Assembly (NCBI GenBank): GCA_046351235.1
Contig: JAXLYV010000004.1
Coordinates: 682,001 to 746,000 of the forward strand
Reading direction: 5' to 3'
Origin: JBBSAT01 sp046351235
GTDB taxonomy: Bacteria > Myxococcota_A > Polyangia > Polyangiales > Sandaracinaceae
DNA: 64,000 nucleotides
The notes beneath the pieces were generated by a model. It was not told where the DNA came from. It was given only the letters and a program-made list of their open reading frames with translations, and ran no database searches. The translations under genes were made by a program, and so were the position numbers. The first letter of the stretch is position 1. Each line of letters begins with the position of its first letter. This document shows, one piece after another, positions 21,778-28,964 of this stretch.

Positions 21778-23513
21778 GGGCTCACCTCCCGGGCCGCGGG
21801 CGACACGCTCCGCGGCTCGCTCGCCCCGCCGCTCACGGCCTGGAAGAACAGATCCTCGAGCGAGGGCTTCACGACGCGGCACTCGTAGACGTCCACGCCG
21901 GCCGCCAAGAGCGCGCGCAGGAGCGCAGGCGCGGCGCGCTCCGCATCGAGCGCGGGGACGAGCACCTCGCCCTCGTCGCCCGCTTCCGTCTCGTGACCGA
22001 GCGAGCGCAGCGCGAGCGCGAGCGCTTCGCTCGCACCCTGGGCACGCAGCGCGATGCGCGCGAGCGTCTTCTTGCGCAGCTCGTCGATGCTCGCGTGCAG
22101 CACCACCTCGCCGCCGCGCAGGATCACCACCGAGTCGCAGAGCTCTTCGGCCTCGGCGAGGTTGTGCGTGCAGAGCAGCGTGGTGCGCCCCTGGCTCGCC
22201 TCGCGCACGGCCGCGATCATCTGGCGCGACGCGACGGGATCGAGGCCGGCCGAGGGCTCGTCGAGCACGAGCACGTCGGGATGCGGCGCGAGCGCCGCTG
22301 CGAGCGCGAGGCGCCGCTGCATGCCGCCCGAGAGCGCCGACGTGGCTCGGTCGAGCGCATCCTCGAGCCCCAGACGCGCGGCGGCGACCTCGGGCGCATC
22401 GCCGCGGCCGTACAGCTCGCGCACGAGCGCGAGGTACTGCCGCACCGTGAGGTGCTCGTACATGCCGGGCTGCTGCGGCACGATGCCCATGCGGCCCTTG
22501 CAGGCGAGGAAGGCGTCCTCGTCGGCCGTGTGCCCGAGCACGAACGCGAAGCCGCTCGAGGGCGCCACGGCGCCGGTGATCAGGCGGATGGTCGTGGTCT
22601 TGCCGGCGCCGTTCGGGCCGAGCAGGCACGCGCGCTCGCCTTCGCGCAGCGTGAAGCTCGCCGCGCGGAGCGCGTGCACCTCGCCGTAGCGCTTGTCGGC
22701 GCGGACGAGCTCGATCGGCGCGCCGCTCGCCGCAGGCCTCGCCTCACGCGGCGGCACCGGCAGCGCCGGCAGCGCCCGCACCGTCCACGCGAGCACGAGC
22801 AGGCTCACGGGCACGGTCCCGAGGATGAAGACCTCGGTGATCTCGGTGCCGAAGCTGCGCTGGAGCGGGAGCAGCATCCCGTCGGTGATCGCGTGGTAGC
22901 CGATCGCGAAGATCAGCCAGCGCGCGCGCTTCTCCACGACCGCGCGCATCACGAGCGTGCTCGCCGCGACGTGGAACGAGATCGCGCAGATGCGCTCGAG
23001 CGCCGCGAGCAGGTGCGGGAGCGCGCCGCCCTCGTGGAATTCGCGCAGGCCCTGCTCGACGGTCGGGATCTGCGCGGCGGGGATCCCGAGCGCGGCCGGG
23101 CCCACGCGCTCGATCAAGAGCACGTTGAGCAAGGTGGTGGCGGCCAGCACGCCGAGGATCGCCGACTCGACGCCGCCGTGCCCGATGCCGTAGGCGAGCG
23201 CGTGCGGGCCCGTCTGCTGCTTGGCGAGCGCCCAGCGCATGGCCGCGTAGCGCGCGAGCTCCTCGAAGACGCCCGCCGAGAGCCCCAGAAATACGGACGC
23301 GACCGGCACCGCCCAGGGCGAGGGCGGCGCCGGCAAGAGCGGCCCGACCAGCGCATTGAAGGGCAGGTGCCCGACCTGCGAGAGCACGAACGCGAGCACG
23401 CCGACGAAGAGCGCGCGCCAGCCCACCGGCCGCCGTGCGCGCACCGCGCGCGCGAGCGCGATCGGCACCCCGATCTCGATCAGGACCTGCGCCAGCGTCG
23501 CGAGCTCGACCAC
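21774..23513 (-). CDS. YhfC-type intramembrane protease fused to ABC transporter ATPase
   Basis: A 579-residue fusion in one uninterrupted frame. Residues 1-250 are polytopic membrane sequence with the YhfC-family (CAAX-protease/PrsW-like glutamic or metallo-protease) motifs: EELARY at 84-89, GIGHGGVE at 109-116, and His181 and His207 in later helices. Residues about 267-500 are an ABC ATPase: Walker A GPNGAGKTT (299-307), signature LSGGMQ (394-399), Walker B VLVLDEP (414-420), His450. The C-terminus resembles drug/export ATPases (RVVKPSLEDLFFQAVSGG). GTG start, no strong ribosome site. It is followed by a permease and two HTH genes, all in GTGA overlaps. The protease may process the exported substrate; that role is inferred. 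The fusion is one I do not know from described systems. Confidence 0.88.
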   Translation of the reverse strand: MVELATLAQVLIEIGVPIALARAVRARRPVGWRALFVGVLAFVLSQVGHLPFNALVGPLLPAPPSPWAVPVASVFLGLSAGVFEELARYAAMRWALAKQQTGPHALAYGIGHGGVESAILGVLAATTLLNVLLIERVGPAALGIPAAQIPTVEQGLREFHEGGALPHLLAALERICAISFHVAASTLVMRAVVEKRARWLIFAIGYHAITDGMLLPLQRSFGTEITEVFILGTVPVSLLVLAWTVRALPALPVPPREARPAASGAPIELVRADKRYGEVHALRAASFTLREGERACLLGPNGAGKTTTIRLITGAVAPSSGFAFVLGHTADEDAFLACKGRMGIVPQQPGMYEHLTVRQYLALVRELYGRGDAPEVAAARLGLEDALDRATSALSGGMQRRLALAAALAPHPDVLVLDEPSAGLDPVASRQMIAAVREASQGRTTLLCTHNLAEAEELCDSVVILRGGEVVLHASIDELRKKTLARIALRAQGASEALALALRSLGHETEAGDEGEVLVPALDAERAAPALLRALLAAGVDVYECRVVKPSLEDLFFQAVSGGASEPRSVSPAAREVSP

Positions 23514-23669
23514 CCGCGACGGAGGCTACACGAGGGACGGGGCGGCGTCGCGACGCTCCGAGAACGCGCACGTCGGGGGGAATGCGTGGCCTCGAAGAGG
23601 CTCACCGCGTGCAGGTTCACGACGGCGCAGCGGTGCTCGGCGGGCGCGCGCGGCGGCGCCCACCGTGCT

Positions 23670-24989
23670 CTAGGGGCCGATCACGCGCACCGGCGTCGCT
23701 CGGGTGCCGTGCGTCGCGGTACCGCAGCTGCCCTCGCGGTCTCGGCCCCAGCACCACACCGCGCCGCTCGCATCGAGCGCGCATGCGTGCGCGTCGCCGA
23801 GCGCGATCGACGAGACGCCCGCGAGGCCGCGCACCTCGACCGGAGCCACGCTGCCGACGCTGCGTCCGTCGCCCAGCTGCCCTTCGTTGCCGGCGCCCCA
23901 GCAGCGCACGCGGCCGCCCTCGACGAGCGCGCAAGTGAAGTACTGGCCGACGGCGATGGCGCTCGCATGCTCGACCCCGGCGACGCGCTCGGGCCGATCG
24001 CGCGAGCTCGGGGTGTTGCCGACCTGGCCCTCGTTGCCGCGGCCCCAGCACCACACGCTGCCGCTCGCGTCGCGCGCGCAGGCGTGACCGCGACGGCTGA
24101 CCGCGACCTCGACCGCACCCGGCAGCGCGACGCGCGCCGGCGTCCGCGCGAGCTCGGTGGCGCCCGTTCCGAGCACGCCGTCGGTCGCCCGGCCCCAGCA
24201 CGCGAGCCCTTGGTCGTCGATCGCGCACGTCGTCGAGCCGCCGCTCGATGCAGTCCGCACGCCGTGAAGGCCGGCGACGGCGACCAGCGCTTCCGACCCC
24301 TCTTCGGTCGAGCCGCTGCCGAGCTGCCCGTACTGGTTCGCGCCGCGACAGCGCATGGCGCCGGCGTCGATCGTGCAGAGCACCGAGCCGTCGGCGCTCG
24401 GGACCACGGTGACCGCGGCCGCGAGGCCCTCGAGCACGAGCGCGTCGCCCTGCCATGCCTCGGGCGAGTGCGTGATGCGCCCGAGCGGCTGCACGTCCCA
24501 CGTGCCGTAGCTGACGAGGCTCCCCTCGCCGACCCACACGAGAGGCTGGCTTCCTTGCATCGCGATGCGCGTCGCCCCTGCGCTGCGCACGAGCTCGGTC
24601 GGTGTGTCGCGCTCGCCGAGGATGCTCGCCCGAGGCGCGAGCAGCGTGAGGATGTCGTCGATGCCCCAGCAGAACGCTCGATGCTCGCCGCTGATCGCGC
24701 AGCTGTGGTTGCCCGCGACGGCGATCGCGAGCGCGCGCGTGGGCGGAGGCCCCGGAGGAACGGGTGCGGCGGCCGAGCTCGCCTCCTCGGCGCGCGTCGA
24801 GGGAGGCGGCGCGCGCCGCCGGCGCGGCTGCGCGGTGCCGACGGCCACGGGGCCGATCGTCGCGAGGCCCACCGTCGCGAGCGCGACCGTCGCGAGCGCG
24901 ACCGTCGCGAGCGCGAGCGCGCCGATCCGCCCTACGTGCGTGCCGCCGCGCGACCCCTCGGAAGCCCGGATCCGCGCTCGATCCCCCAT
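23670..24989 (-). CDS. RCC1-repeat beta-propeller protein, membrane-anchored
   Basis: A 439-residue protein with an N-terminal hydrophobic segment (about 22-50, built of ALATV repeats) that may act as an uncleaved signal anchor. A Pro/Arg/Ala linker follows, then RCC1-type propeller blades. The blades show the repeated 'G..H.CA....G...CWG....GQLG.G' pattern: 'AGNHSCAISGEHRAFCWG', 'RCRGANQYGQLGSGS', 'TTCAIDDQGLACWGRATDGVLGTG', 'HACARDASGSVWCWGRGNEGQVGN', 'FTCALVEGGRVRCWGAGNEGQLGDG', 'HACALDASGAVWCWGRD'. The Cys pair in each blade is typical of secreted bacterial (myxobacterial) RCC1 proteins. Probably extracytoplasmic; ligand unknown. Confidence 0.88.
   Translation of the reverse strand: MGDRARIRASEGSRGGTHVGRIGALALATVALATVALATVGLATIGPVAVGTAQPRRRRAPPPSTRAEEASSAAAPVPPGPPPTRALAIAVAGNHSCAISGEHRAFCWGIDDILTLLAPRASILGERDTPTELVRSAGATRIAMQGSQPLVWVGEGSLVSYGTWDVQPLGRITHSPEAWQGDALVLEGLAAAVTVVPSADGSVLCTIDAGAMRCRGANQYGQLGSGSTEEGSEALVAVAGLHGVRTASSGGSTTCAIDDQGLACWGRATDGVLGTGATELARTPARVALPGAVEVAVSRRGHACARDASGSVWCWGRGNEGQVGNTPSSRDRPERVAGVEHASAIAVGQYFTCALVEGGRVRCWGAGNEGQLGDGRSVGSVAPVEVRGLAGVSSIALGDAHACALDASGAVWCWGRDREGSCGTATHGTRATPVRVIGP
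24856..24915. repeat. 15-bp tandem repeat within the RCC1 protein's membrane segment
   Basis: The unit ACCGTCGCGAGCGCG is present in three perfect copies at 24871-24885, 24886-24900 and 24901-24915, with a degenerate fourth at 24856. On the minus strand it encodes ALATV repeats, so the copy number changes the length of the hydrophobic anchor in whole pentapeptides. Confidence 0.85.
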
Positions 24990-25125
24990 GCGCGGAGCGT
25001 GCCTCGACCACCGCGCTCACCGCCACGTCGGCCTCCTGAAACGTCCTTACGCGCCCGAAGTGCCGACCGGGCCCGTGAGATCCGCGTGAGACCGGCGGAG
25101 CCCCGAGACGTGCGACACTCACTCC

Positions 25126-26061
25126 ATGCGTCGCATGGGGTGGATCGCCGCGTTGCTCTTCACGATTCCCGCGTGCCCCGCGCCCGCGCCCGCGCCGGGC
25201 GCCGACGACGCCGGCCGACTGGACGGCTCGGTCGACGCGGCAAACGGAGCCCGGGACGGCGGCGACGCGAGCTCGGCCGCCGACACCGGCGGCTCCGACG
25301 CGGGCACGACGCCCGGCGACGGAGGCGCGAACGACGACGCGAGCCCGAGCGACGACGGCGGCGCGAGCGACACCGGCACACCGGACGACGCGAGCGCGGC
25401 GAGCGACGCCAGCGGCATCGGGAACGACGCGAGCACGTCTGCCGACGCGGCCGCGGGCCAGGACGCGGGCGACCGCATCGATGCAGGCGGCGCGACCGAC
25501 GCCGGCTCTGGCCACGACGCCGCGACGACGACGTGCGAGCTCACCGTCACGCCCACGACGGGGCCCAGCTCGACGAGCTTCGAATTCCGCGCGAGCACCA
25601 ACGGCACCGTCTGCCAGGCCGCGCTCGATGGCGGGCCGCCGTTCGCGGTGCCCTGCGCCGGCATGGTCTCGAGCGGCGGGTTCTCTCTCGGCACGCACGA
25701 GGTCACGCTCGTGGTCTCGGGAGGGCCGAGCGGCGCCACGAGCTGCTCGGTCACCTTCACGGTCGTGGACACCGGCCCCGATGCGGGCACCGCCAACGAC
25801 GCCGGCCTCACGAGCTGCAGCATCGAGGTGCTCCCGACGTCGGGCTCGACCAGCACCACGTTCACCGCGACGTTCGCCACGAACGGGACGGGCTGCACAC
25901 TCTCGGTCGACGGCTTCGGCCTCGGCAGCGTGCCCTGCGTCGGCAGCTACGCGGGCAGCGGCGCGCTCCTCGGCCCCGGCATGCACGTCGCAGCCCTCGA
26001 CTCCGCGACCGGCCCGAGCGGCCCCGCGCACTGCACGAGCACGTTCGTCGTCACGCCCTGA
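25126..26061 (+). CDS. DAG-rich lipoprotein with two Ig-like Cys-paired domains
   Basis: A 311-residue predicted lipoprotein (signal MRRMGWIAALLFTIPAC, lipobox IPAC). A long low-complexity stalk of Asp, Ala, Gly, Ser and Thr (about residues 25-135) carries two related beta-sandwich domains of about 80 residues. These begin CELTVTPTTGPSSTSFEF and CSIEVLPTSGSTSTTFTA and each contain an internal '..C..A.DG' and closing cysteines. The stalk plus repeated Ig-like heads suggests a surface-exposed adhesin or tether. No catalytic motif is seen. It is followed by three hairpins in the gap to the convergent neighbour. Confidence 0.82.
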   Translation: MRRMGWIAALLFTIPACPAPAPAPGADDAGRLDGSVDAANGARDGGDASSAADTGGSDAGTTPGDGGANDDASPSDDGGASDTGTPDDASAASDASGIGNDASTSADAAAGQDAGDRIDAGGATDAGSGHDAATTTCELTVTPTTGPSSTSFEFRASTNGTVCQAALDGGPPFAVPCAGMVSSGGFSLGTHEVTLVVSGGPSGATSCSVTFTVVDTGPDAGTANDAGLTSCSIEVLPTSGSTSTTFTATFATNGTGCTLSVDGFGLGSVPCVGSYAGSGALLGPGMHVAALDSATGPSGPAHCTSTFVVTP

Positions 26062-26066
26062 CAGCG

Positions 26067-26107
26067 GCGATCACGTTGGTTGAGGGAACCGAAACCAACG
26101 TGATCGC
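26067..26107. terminator. Perfect 15-bp inverted repeat (ATCACGTTGGTT type)
   Basis: GCGATCACGTTGGTT (26067-26081) and its exact complement (26093-26107) enclose an 11-base loop, 6 bp after the lipoprotein stop codon. Palindromes of this size between convergent genes fit a bidirectional terminator. An AACCAACGTGATCGC palindrome could also be a protein-binding site. It is noticeably less GC-rich than its surroundings. Confidence 0.6.
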
Positions 26108-26126
26108 GCGGCTCGGCGGGAGGGGC

Positions 26127-26152
26127 CCCACATCCGGCTTTGCCGGTGTGGG
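26127..26152. terminator. Hairpin CCCACAtCCGGC / GCCGGTGTGGG
   Basis: An 11-bp stem with a single bulged T and loop TTT, the second of three successive hairpins between convergent genes. No T run follows. Confidence 0.5.
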
Positions 26153-26176
26153 CGAGGGGCTGCGGGCAGCCCCTCG
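26153..26176. terminator. Hairpin CGAGGGGCTGC / GCAGCCCCTCG
   Basis: A perfect 11-bp stem around a GG centre, immediately abutting the previous hairpin and followed by GGGGGAAACGAA. It is the third hairpin in the same 110-bp gap. Confidence 0.5.
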
Positions 26177-26241
26177 GGGGAAACGAACAGCAAGAGAGCG
26201 ACGCGATCAAGCGTCGCGACCGCCGCTGTGAGCGCGCGTCG

Positions 26242-26904
26242 CTACTCGTACGGTGCGAACGCGTCCGCGTGCGCGGTGAGCGCGCCGAGCGCTGCGAGCT
26301 CTTCGTCGCCGTACGCTTCGGGCGATCCGCGCGGCATCAGCTCGCGCACCAGATCGAGGATGATCCGACGCGCGCGCGCCCCCAGCTCGTCGTCGCTCGT
26401 CTCGTTCCACAGCTCGAAGATCTCTCGGCGTCGCTCCGCGCGGGATCGCGAGTCGTCCGACCAGAGGCGTACGATCTGCCCGCGCAGTCGGCGGAGCGCC
26501 CGCTCCTCACGCCGCGCGCGGAACGCGGCCTCGTGCTCGACCAAGAAGGGCTCGATCTCGTCGAAGAACGCCTCGACGGCGCCCGCGCAGGGGCTCTGCC
26601 CCGCGGCTCCCATGAGCAGCCCCTCGAGGTCGAAGGTGCCGCTGCCGGTCTGCCACTCGTAGCTCGCTCCATCAGCCTCGCGGATCTCGATCGCGCCGTC
26701 CTCGTGGATCACGGCTCGGAAGCGCGGATCGCTCGTGTACGTGAACGTGCCGTCCGGGTGCGGAACCAGGTGCACCGGCGCGCGCTCGGTTCCGGGTCGC
26801 CGCCGAGCTTCGCGACGCAGGTGCTCTTCGACGGCGGCCAGCGCCGCCTCGGCCGAGACGCCCTCGCGCACGGGCGCGCTGCGCGGCGCCGGCGGTCCCG
26901 GCAA
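26242..26904 (-). CDS. C-terminal part of a frameshifted membrane-anchored protein
   Basis: About 220 residues in good coding character. A Pro-rich lead-in (LPGPPAPRSAPVREGVS) is followed by a helical domain (AEAALAAVEEHLRREARR), a beta region 'VHLVPHPDGTFTYTSDPRFRAVIHEDGAIEIREADG', and a long charged helical C-terminus (EAFFDEIEPFLVEHEAAFRA, then RREERALRRLRGQIVRLWSD). The only possible start (TTG) is mid-sentence. The upstream frame ending near 26905 supplies the missing N-terminus with a membrane segment. The two frames meet at a GGGG run (26908-26911), so this looks like one gene interrupted by a single-base indel, either a real mutation or a sequence error. Similar Pro-linker architecture occurs in TonB-like and myxobacterial envelope proteins. 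Function unknown. Confidence 0.65.
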   Translation of the reverse strand: MPGPPAPRSAPVREGVSAEAALAAVEEHLRREARRRPGTERAPVHLVPHPDGTFTYTSDPRFRAVIHEDGAIEIREADGASYEWQTGSGTFDLEGLLMGAAGQSPCAGAVEAFFDEIEPFLVEHEAAFRARREERALRRLRGQIVRLWSDDSRSRAERRREIFELWNETSDDELGARARRIILDLVRELMPRGSPEAYGDEELAALGALTAHADAFAPYE

Positions 26905-27335
26905 CGCGGGGCACGGTCGTCGCGAAGGACCAGCGCGCCCACGACCGCCGCCGGATCGAGGTCGAGCCTCGGCGGCTCACGCGGCATGGCCGGAGGCTCC
27001 TCGGACATCGGCATGGGCAGGGGCGCGCCCTCCCCTTCGCCCTCGCCCTCCGACGTCGCGGTGCGCGGCAGCTCCTGCGCGCGATGCGCACGACGTCCAT
27101 CCGAGCGACGCACAGTCTCGAGCGCGCGCGGCGCCTCCGACCTCACCGCCTCACGAGGCTCGGCTTCTCGAAGCGCGGGCGCGACGGACGACGTCGCCCA
27201 CTCGACCGTCACCGGCTGCAGGTCCAGCGCCCGCCGAGGGATCGGGGGCGCGACGCCGAGGAGGAGCGCGCCTGCGCCGTGCAGCACCGCGGACAGCCCG
27301 CCGCCCAGGCCGAGTCGCCTCCGTTCCTCGAGCAT
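26709..27335 (-). CDS. N-terminal part of the frameshifted gene (TonB-like membrane anchor)
   Basis: The first about 143 residues look like real coding sequence. They comprise MLEERRRLGLGGGLSAVLHG, a single hydrophobic segment (AVLHGAGALLLGVAPPIP), a short beta region (LDLQPVTVEW) and a charged Pro/Glu linker (EGEGEGEGAPLPMPMSEEPP), ending VGALVLRDDRAP. After about 26908 this frame turns into Arg-rich shadow sequence, while good coding continues in the neighbouring frame (the previous entry). The signal-anchor plus Pro-rich linker resembles TonB-type periplasm-spanning proteins, but no TonB C-terminal domain follows. It is best read as the 5' part of one gene of about 360 codons. Confidence 0.6.
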   Translation of the reverse strand: MLEERRRLGLGGGLSAVLHGAGALLLGVAPPIPRRALDLQPVTVEWATSSVAPALREAEPREAVRSEAPRALETVRRSDGRRAHRAQELPRTATSEGEGEGEGAPLPMPMSEEPPAMPREPPRLDLDPAAVVGALVLRDDRAPRCRDRRRRAARPCARASRPRRRWPPSKSTCVAKLGGDPEPSARRCTWFRTRTARSRTRAIRASEP

Positions 27336-27438
27336 GCGTGGCTCTTACGCGCGAGCCACGCCCGCCATTTCCGCGGCGCGACCGCGCACGTCCGTTCGTC
27401 GTCGCGGCATCGCGCAGCGGCGTGCTACGAGCCCCCGC

Positions 27439-27840
27439 ATGGCCGTCCCGTCCAGCCGCGCGAAGCCGACCACGATCGACGCCTATCTCGCCACCGTGGC
27501 GCCCGAGCCGCGCGCCGCGCTCGAGGAGCTTCGCCGCACGATCCGCTCGATCGTCCCGCGCGCCGAGGAGTGCATCTCGTACGGCATCCCCGCCTTCCGG
27601 CTCGATGGCGAGGTCGTCGCCGGCTTCTGCGCGCGTCGCGACGGCTGCTCCTATTTTCCCTTCAGCGGGACGACGCTCGCCACGCTCGCGAGCGAGATCG
27701 AGGGCTACGCGCAGACGAAGTCGTCGCTCCACTTCGCGTCGGACGCGCCGCTCCCGGCGAGCCTCGTCCGCAAGCTGATCCGCACGCGCATCGCGCAGAC
27801 GGCGCCCCGCGCTCCCGCGCGATCGAAGAAGCGCCGCTGA
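27439..27840 (+). CDS. DUF1801 (YdhG-like) family protein
   Basis: A 133-residue DUF1801/YdhG-like protein. The family pattern is clear: 'TIDAYLATVAPEPRAALEELRRTIRSIVPRAEECISYGIPAF', then 'GEVVAGFCARRDGCSYFPFSGTTL', then 'SSLHFASDAPLPASLVRKLIRTRI'. The fold is a small alpha/beta domain related to the iron-chaperone-like Fra/YdhG group; biochemical function is not established. The C-terminus is basic (APARSKKRR). It is divergent from the frameshifted gene and convergent with the Cys-rich lipoprotein, 5 bp away. No signal peptide, so cytoplasmic. Confidence 0.88.
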   Translation: MAVPSSRAKPTTIDAYLATVAPEPRAALEELRRTIRSIVPRAEECISYGIPAFRLDGEVVAGFCARRDGCSYFPFSGTTLATLASEIEGYAQTKSSLHFASDAPLPASLVRKLIRTRIAQTAPRAPARSKKRR

Positions 27841-27845
27841 CGCCG

Positions 27846-28898
27846 TCAGGGCGTCGCGCCGTCGCGCACGCAGAGCCCGTAGTCGCGGCCCGTGTCGAGC
27901 GTGTCGGCGAGCTCGCAGTGCGAGCCCGACGGGCACGTGCCCGCGCCCGCAGGATCACAGATCGGCCGGCACACGCGCGGCATGCGGTCGCCCGGCGCAC
28001 GATCGCAGAGCGCGTGGCCGCTGCACTCGTAGTCGCCCTGGCAGTCTACGAACGCCATCGTCCCGGGGTGCGTCGGCGAGCAGAACGTGGGGCGCCCCGC
28101 CGAGGCGCGCAGCACGAGGCACGTCTCGCCGGCGGGGCAGCCCACGTCGGCGATCGGGTCGCAGATCTCGGTGCACACGCCGAGCCCCGCGGGGACCTGG
28201 GGCTGCGCCCAGCCGTTGTACTGCAAGCTCGCGATCTCGCAGACCGAGCCCAGCCCGCAGCTCGTCGCGGGATCGAGCCCGCACACCCGCAAGCAGCGAC
28301 GCTCGGTGCGCCCCACCTCGCCCGCCACGCCATTGCCGTAGCTGAGCGGACAGACGAGCCCCGGCCCGCACGCGTCGTCGCTCGTGCAGGTCTCGCCCAG
28401 GCGCGCGGGAGTGCCCGAGCCGGTCGCGTCCGAGACACACGAGGCGACCCCCGACACGAGCGCGCACGTCTCGGTGGCGGCGCAGCCCTGATCGGAGAGC
28501 GGATCACACACGCCCGCGATCACGGGTGGCCGCTCGCACGCGGCGGCGGCCGTCCCGCACGTCATCCCGAGCGCGCACTCGTTCGTCTCCTCGCACTCCT
28601 GCCGGCATCGGCCCGCCCGGCAGACGAGCGGCGCCGCGCAATCGTTCGCGCCCTCGCGACAGGCGTCGTCCTCGTGCACCTGACACGCGCCGAGCCCCTC
28701 GGCGAGCTTCACGCAGTCGAGGGGATACGGGCAGTCACGCGCCTCTTGGCACTGCGAGCGGCAGCGCGAGGCGACGCACACGAGCGGGGCGGCACAGTCG
28801 CTGTGGAAGGAGCAACCGGCGCCGCTGACGAGCGGCGACTGGCAGGCCGCGGCGAGCCACGCGATGGAAACGAGCCCTACCCCCTGGCGGATTCGCAC
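27846..28898 (-). CDS. Cys-rich lipoprotein (paralogue of 36793-37770)
   Basis: A 350-residue Cys-rich extracytoplasmic protein. The GTG start has GGAG about 8 bp upstream and gives VRIRQGVGLVSIAWLAAACQ, a short signal with lipobox AAAC. The mature protein holds about 40 cysteines in repeated modules of the form C..H.DC..PLVC....C...C....DC: for example CSFHSDCAAPLVCVASRCRS and GANDCAAPLVCRAGRCRQEC. These resemble Dickkopf/EB-type disulfide modules common in myxobacterial surface proteins. The later half has 'CDPLSDQGCAATETCALV' and 'CDPIADVGCPAGETCLVL' repeats. A second protein with the same layout is encoded 9 kb away. Probably surface exposed; function unknown. Confidence 0.82.
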   Translation of the reverse strand: MRIRQGVGLVSIAWLAAACQSPLVSGAGCSFHSDCAAPLVCVASRCRSQCQEARDCPYPLDCVKLAEGLGACQVHEDDACREGANDCAAPLVCRAGRCRQECEETNECALGMTCGTAAAACERPPVIAGVCDPLSDQGCAATETCALVSGVASCVSDATGSGTPARLGETCTSDDACGPGLVCPLSYGNGVAGEVGRTERRCLRVCGLDPATSCGLGSVCEIASLQYNGWAQPQVPAGLGVCTEICDPIADVGCPAGETCLVLRASAGRPTFCSPTHPGTMAFVDCQGDYECSGHALCDRAPGDRMPRVCRPICDPAGAGTCPSGSHCELADTLDTGRDYGLCVRDGATP

Positions 28899-28964
28899 GC
28901 CCCGACTCCACACGAGCCCGTGCCGTTTGCGCCCGATGGGCCCCGCCTGGTAACACCGCGCTCG

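Noticed and set aside
23514..23669. Gap between the YhfC-ABC gene and the RCC1 gene as a site for a small peptide or RNA
   Set aside because: I found no frame with a ribosome site and no convincing hairpin; it appears empty apart from presumed promoter sequence.
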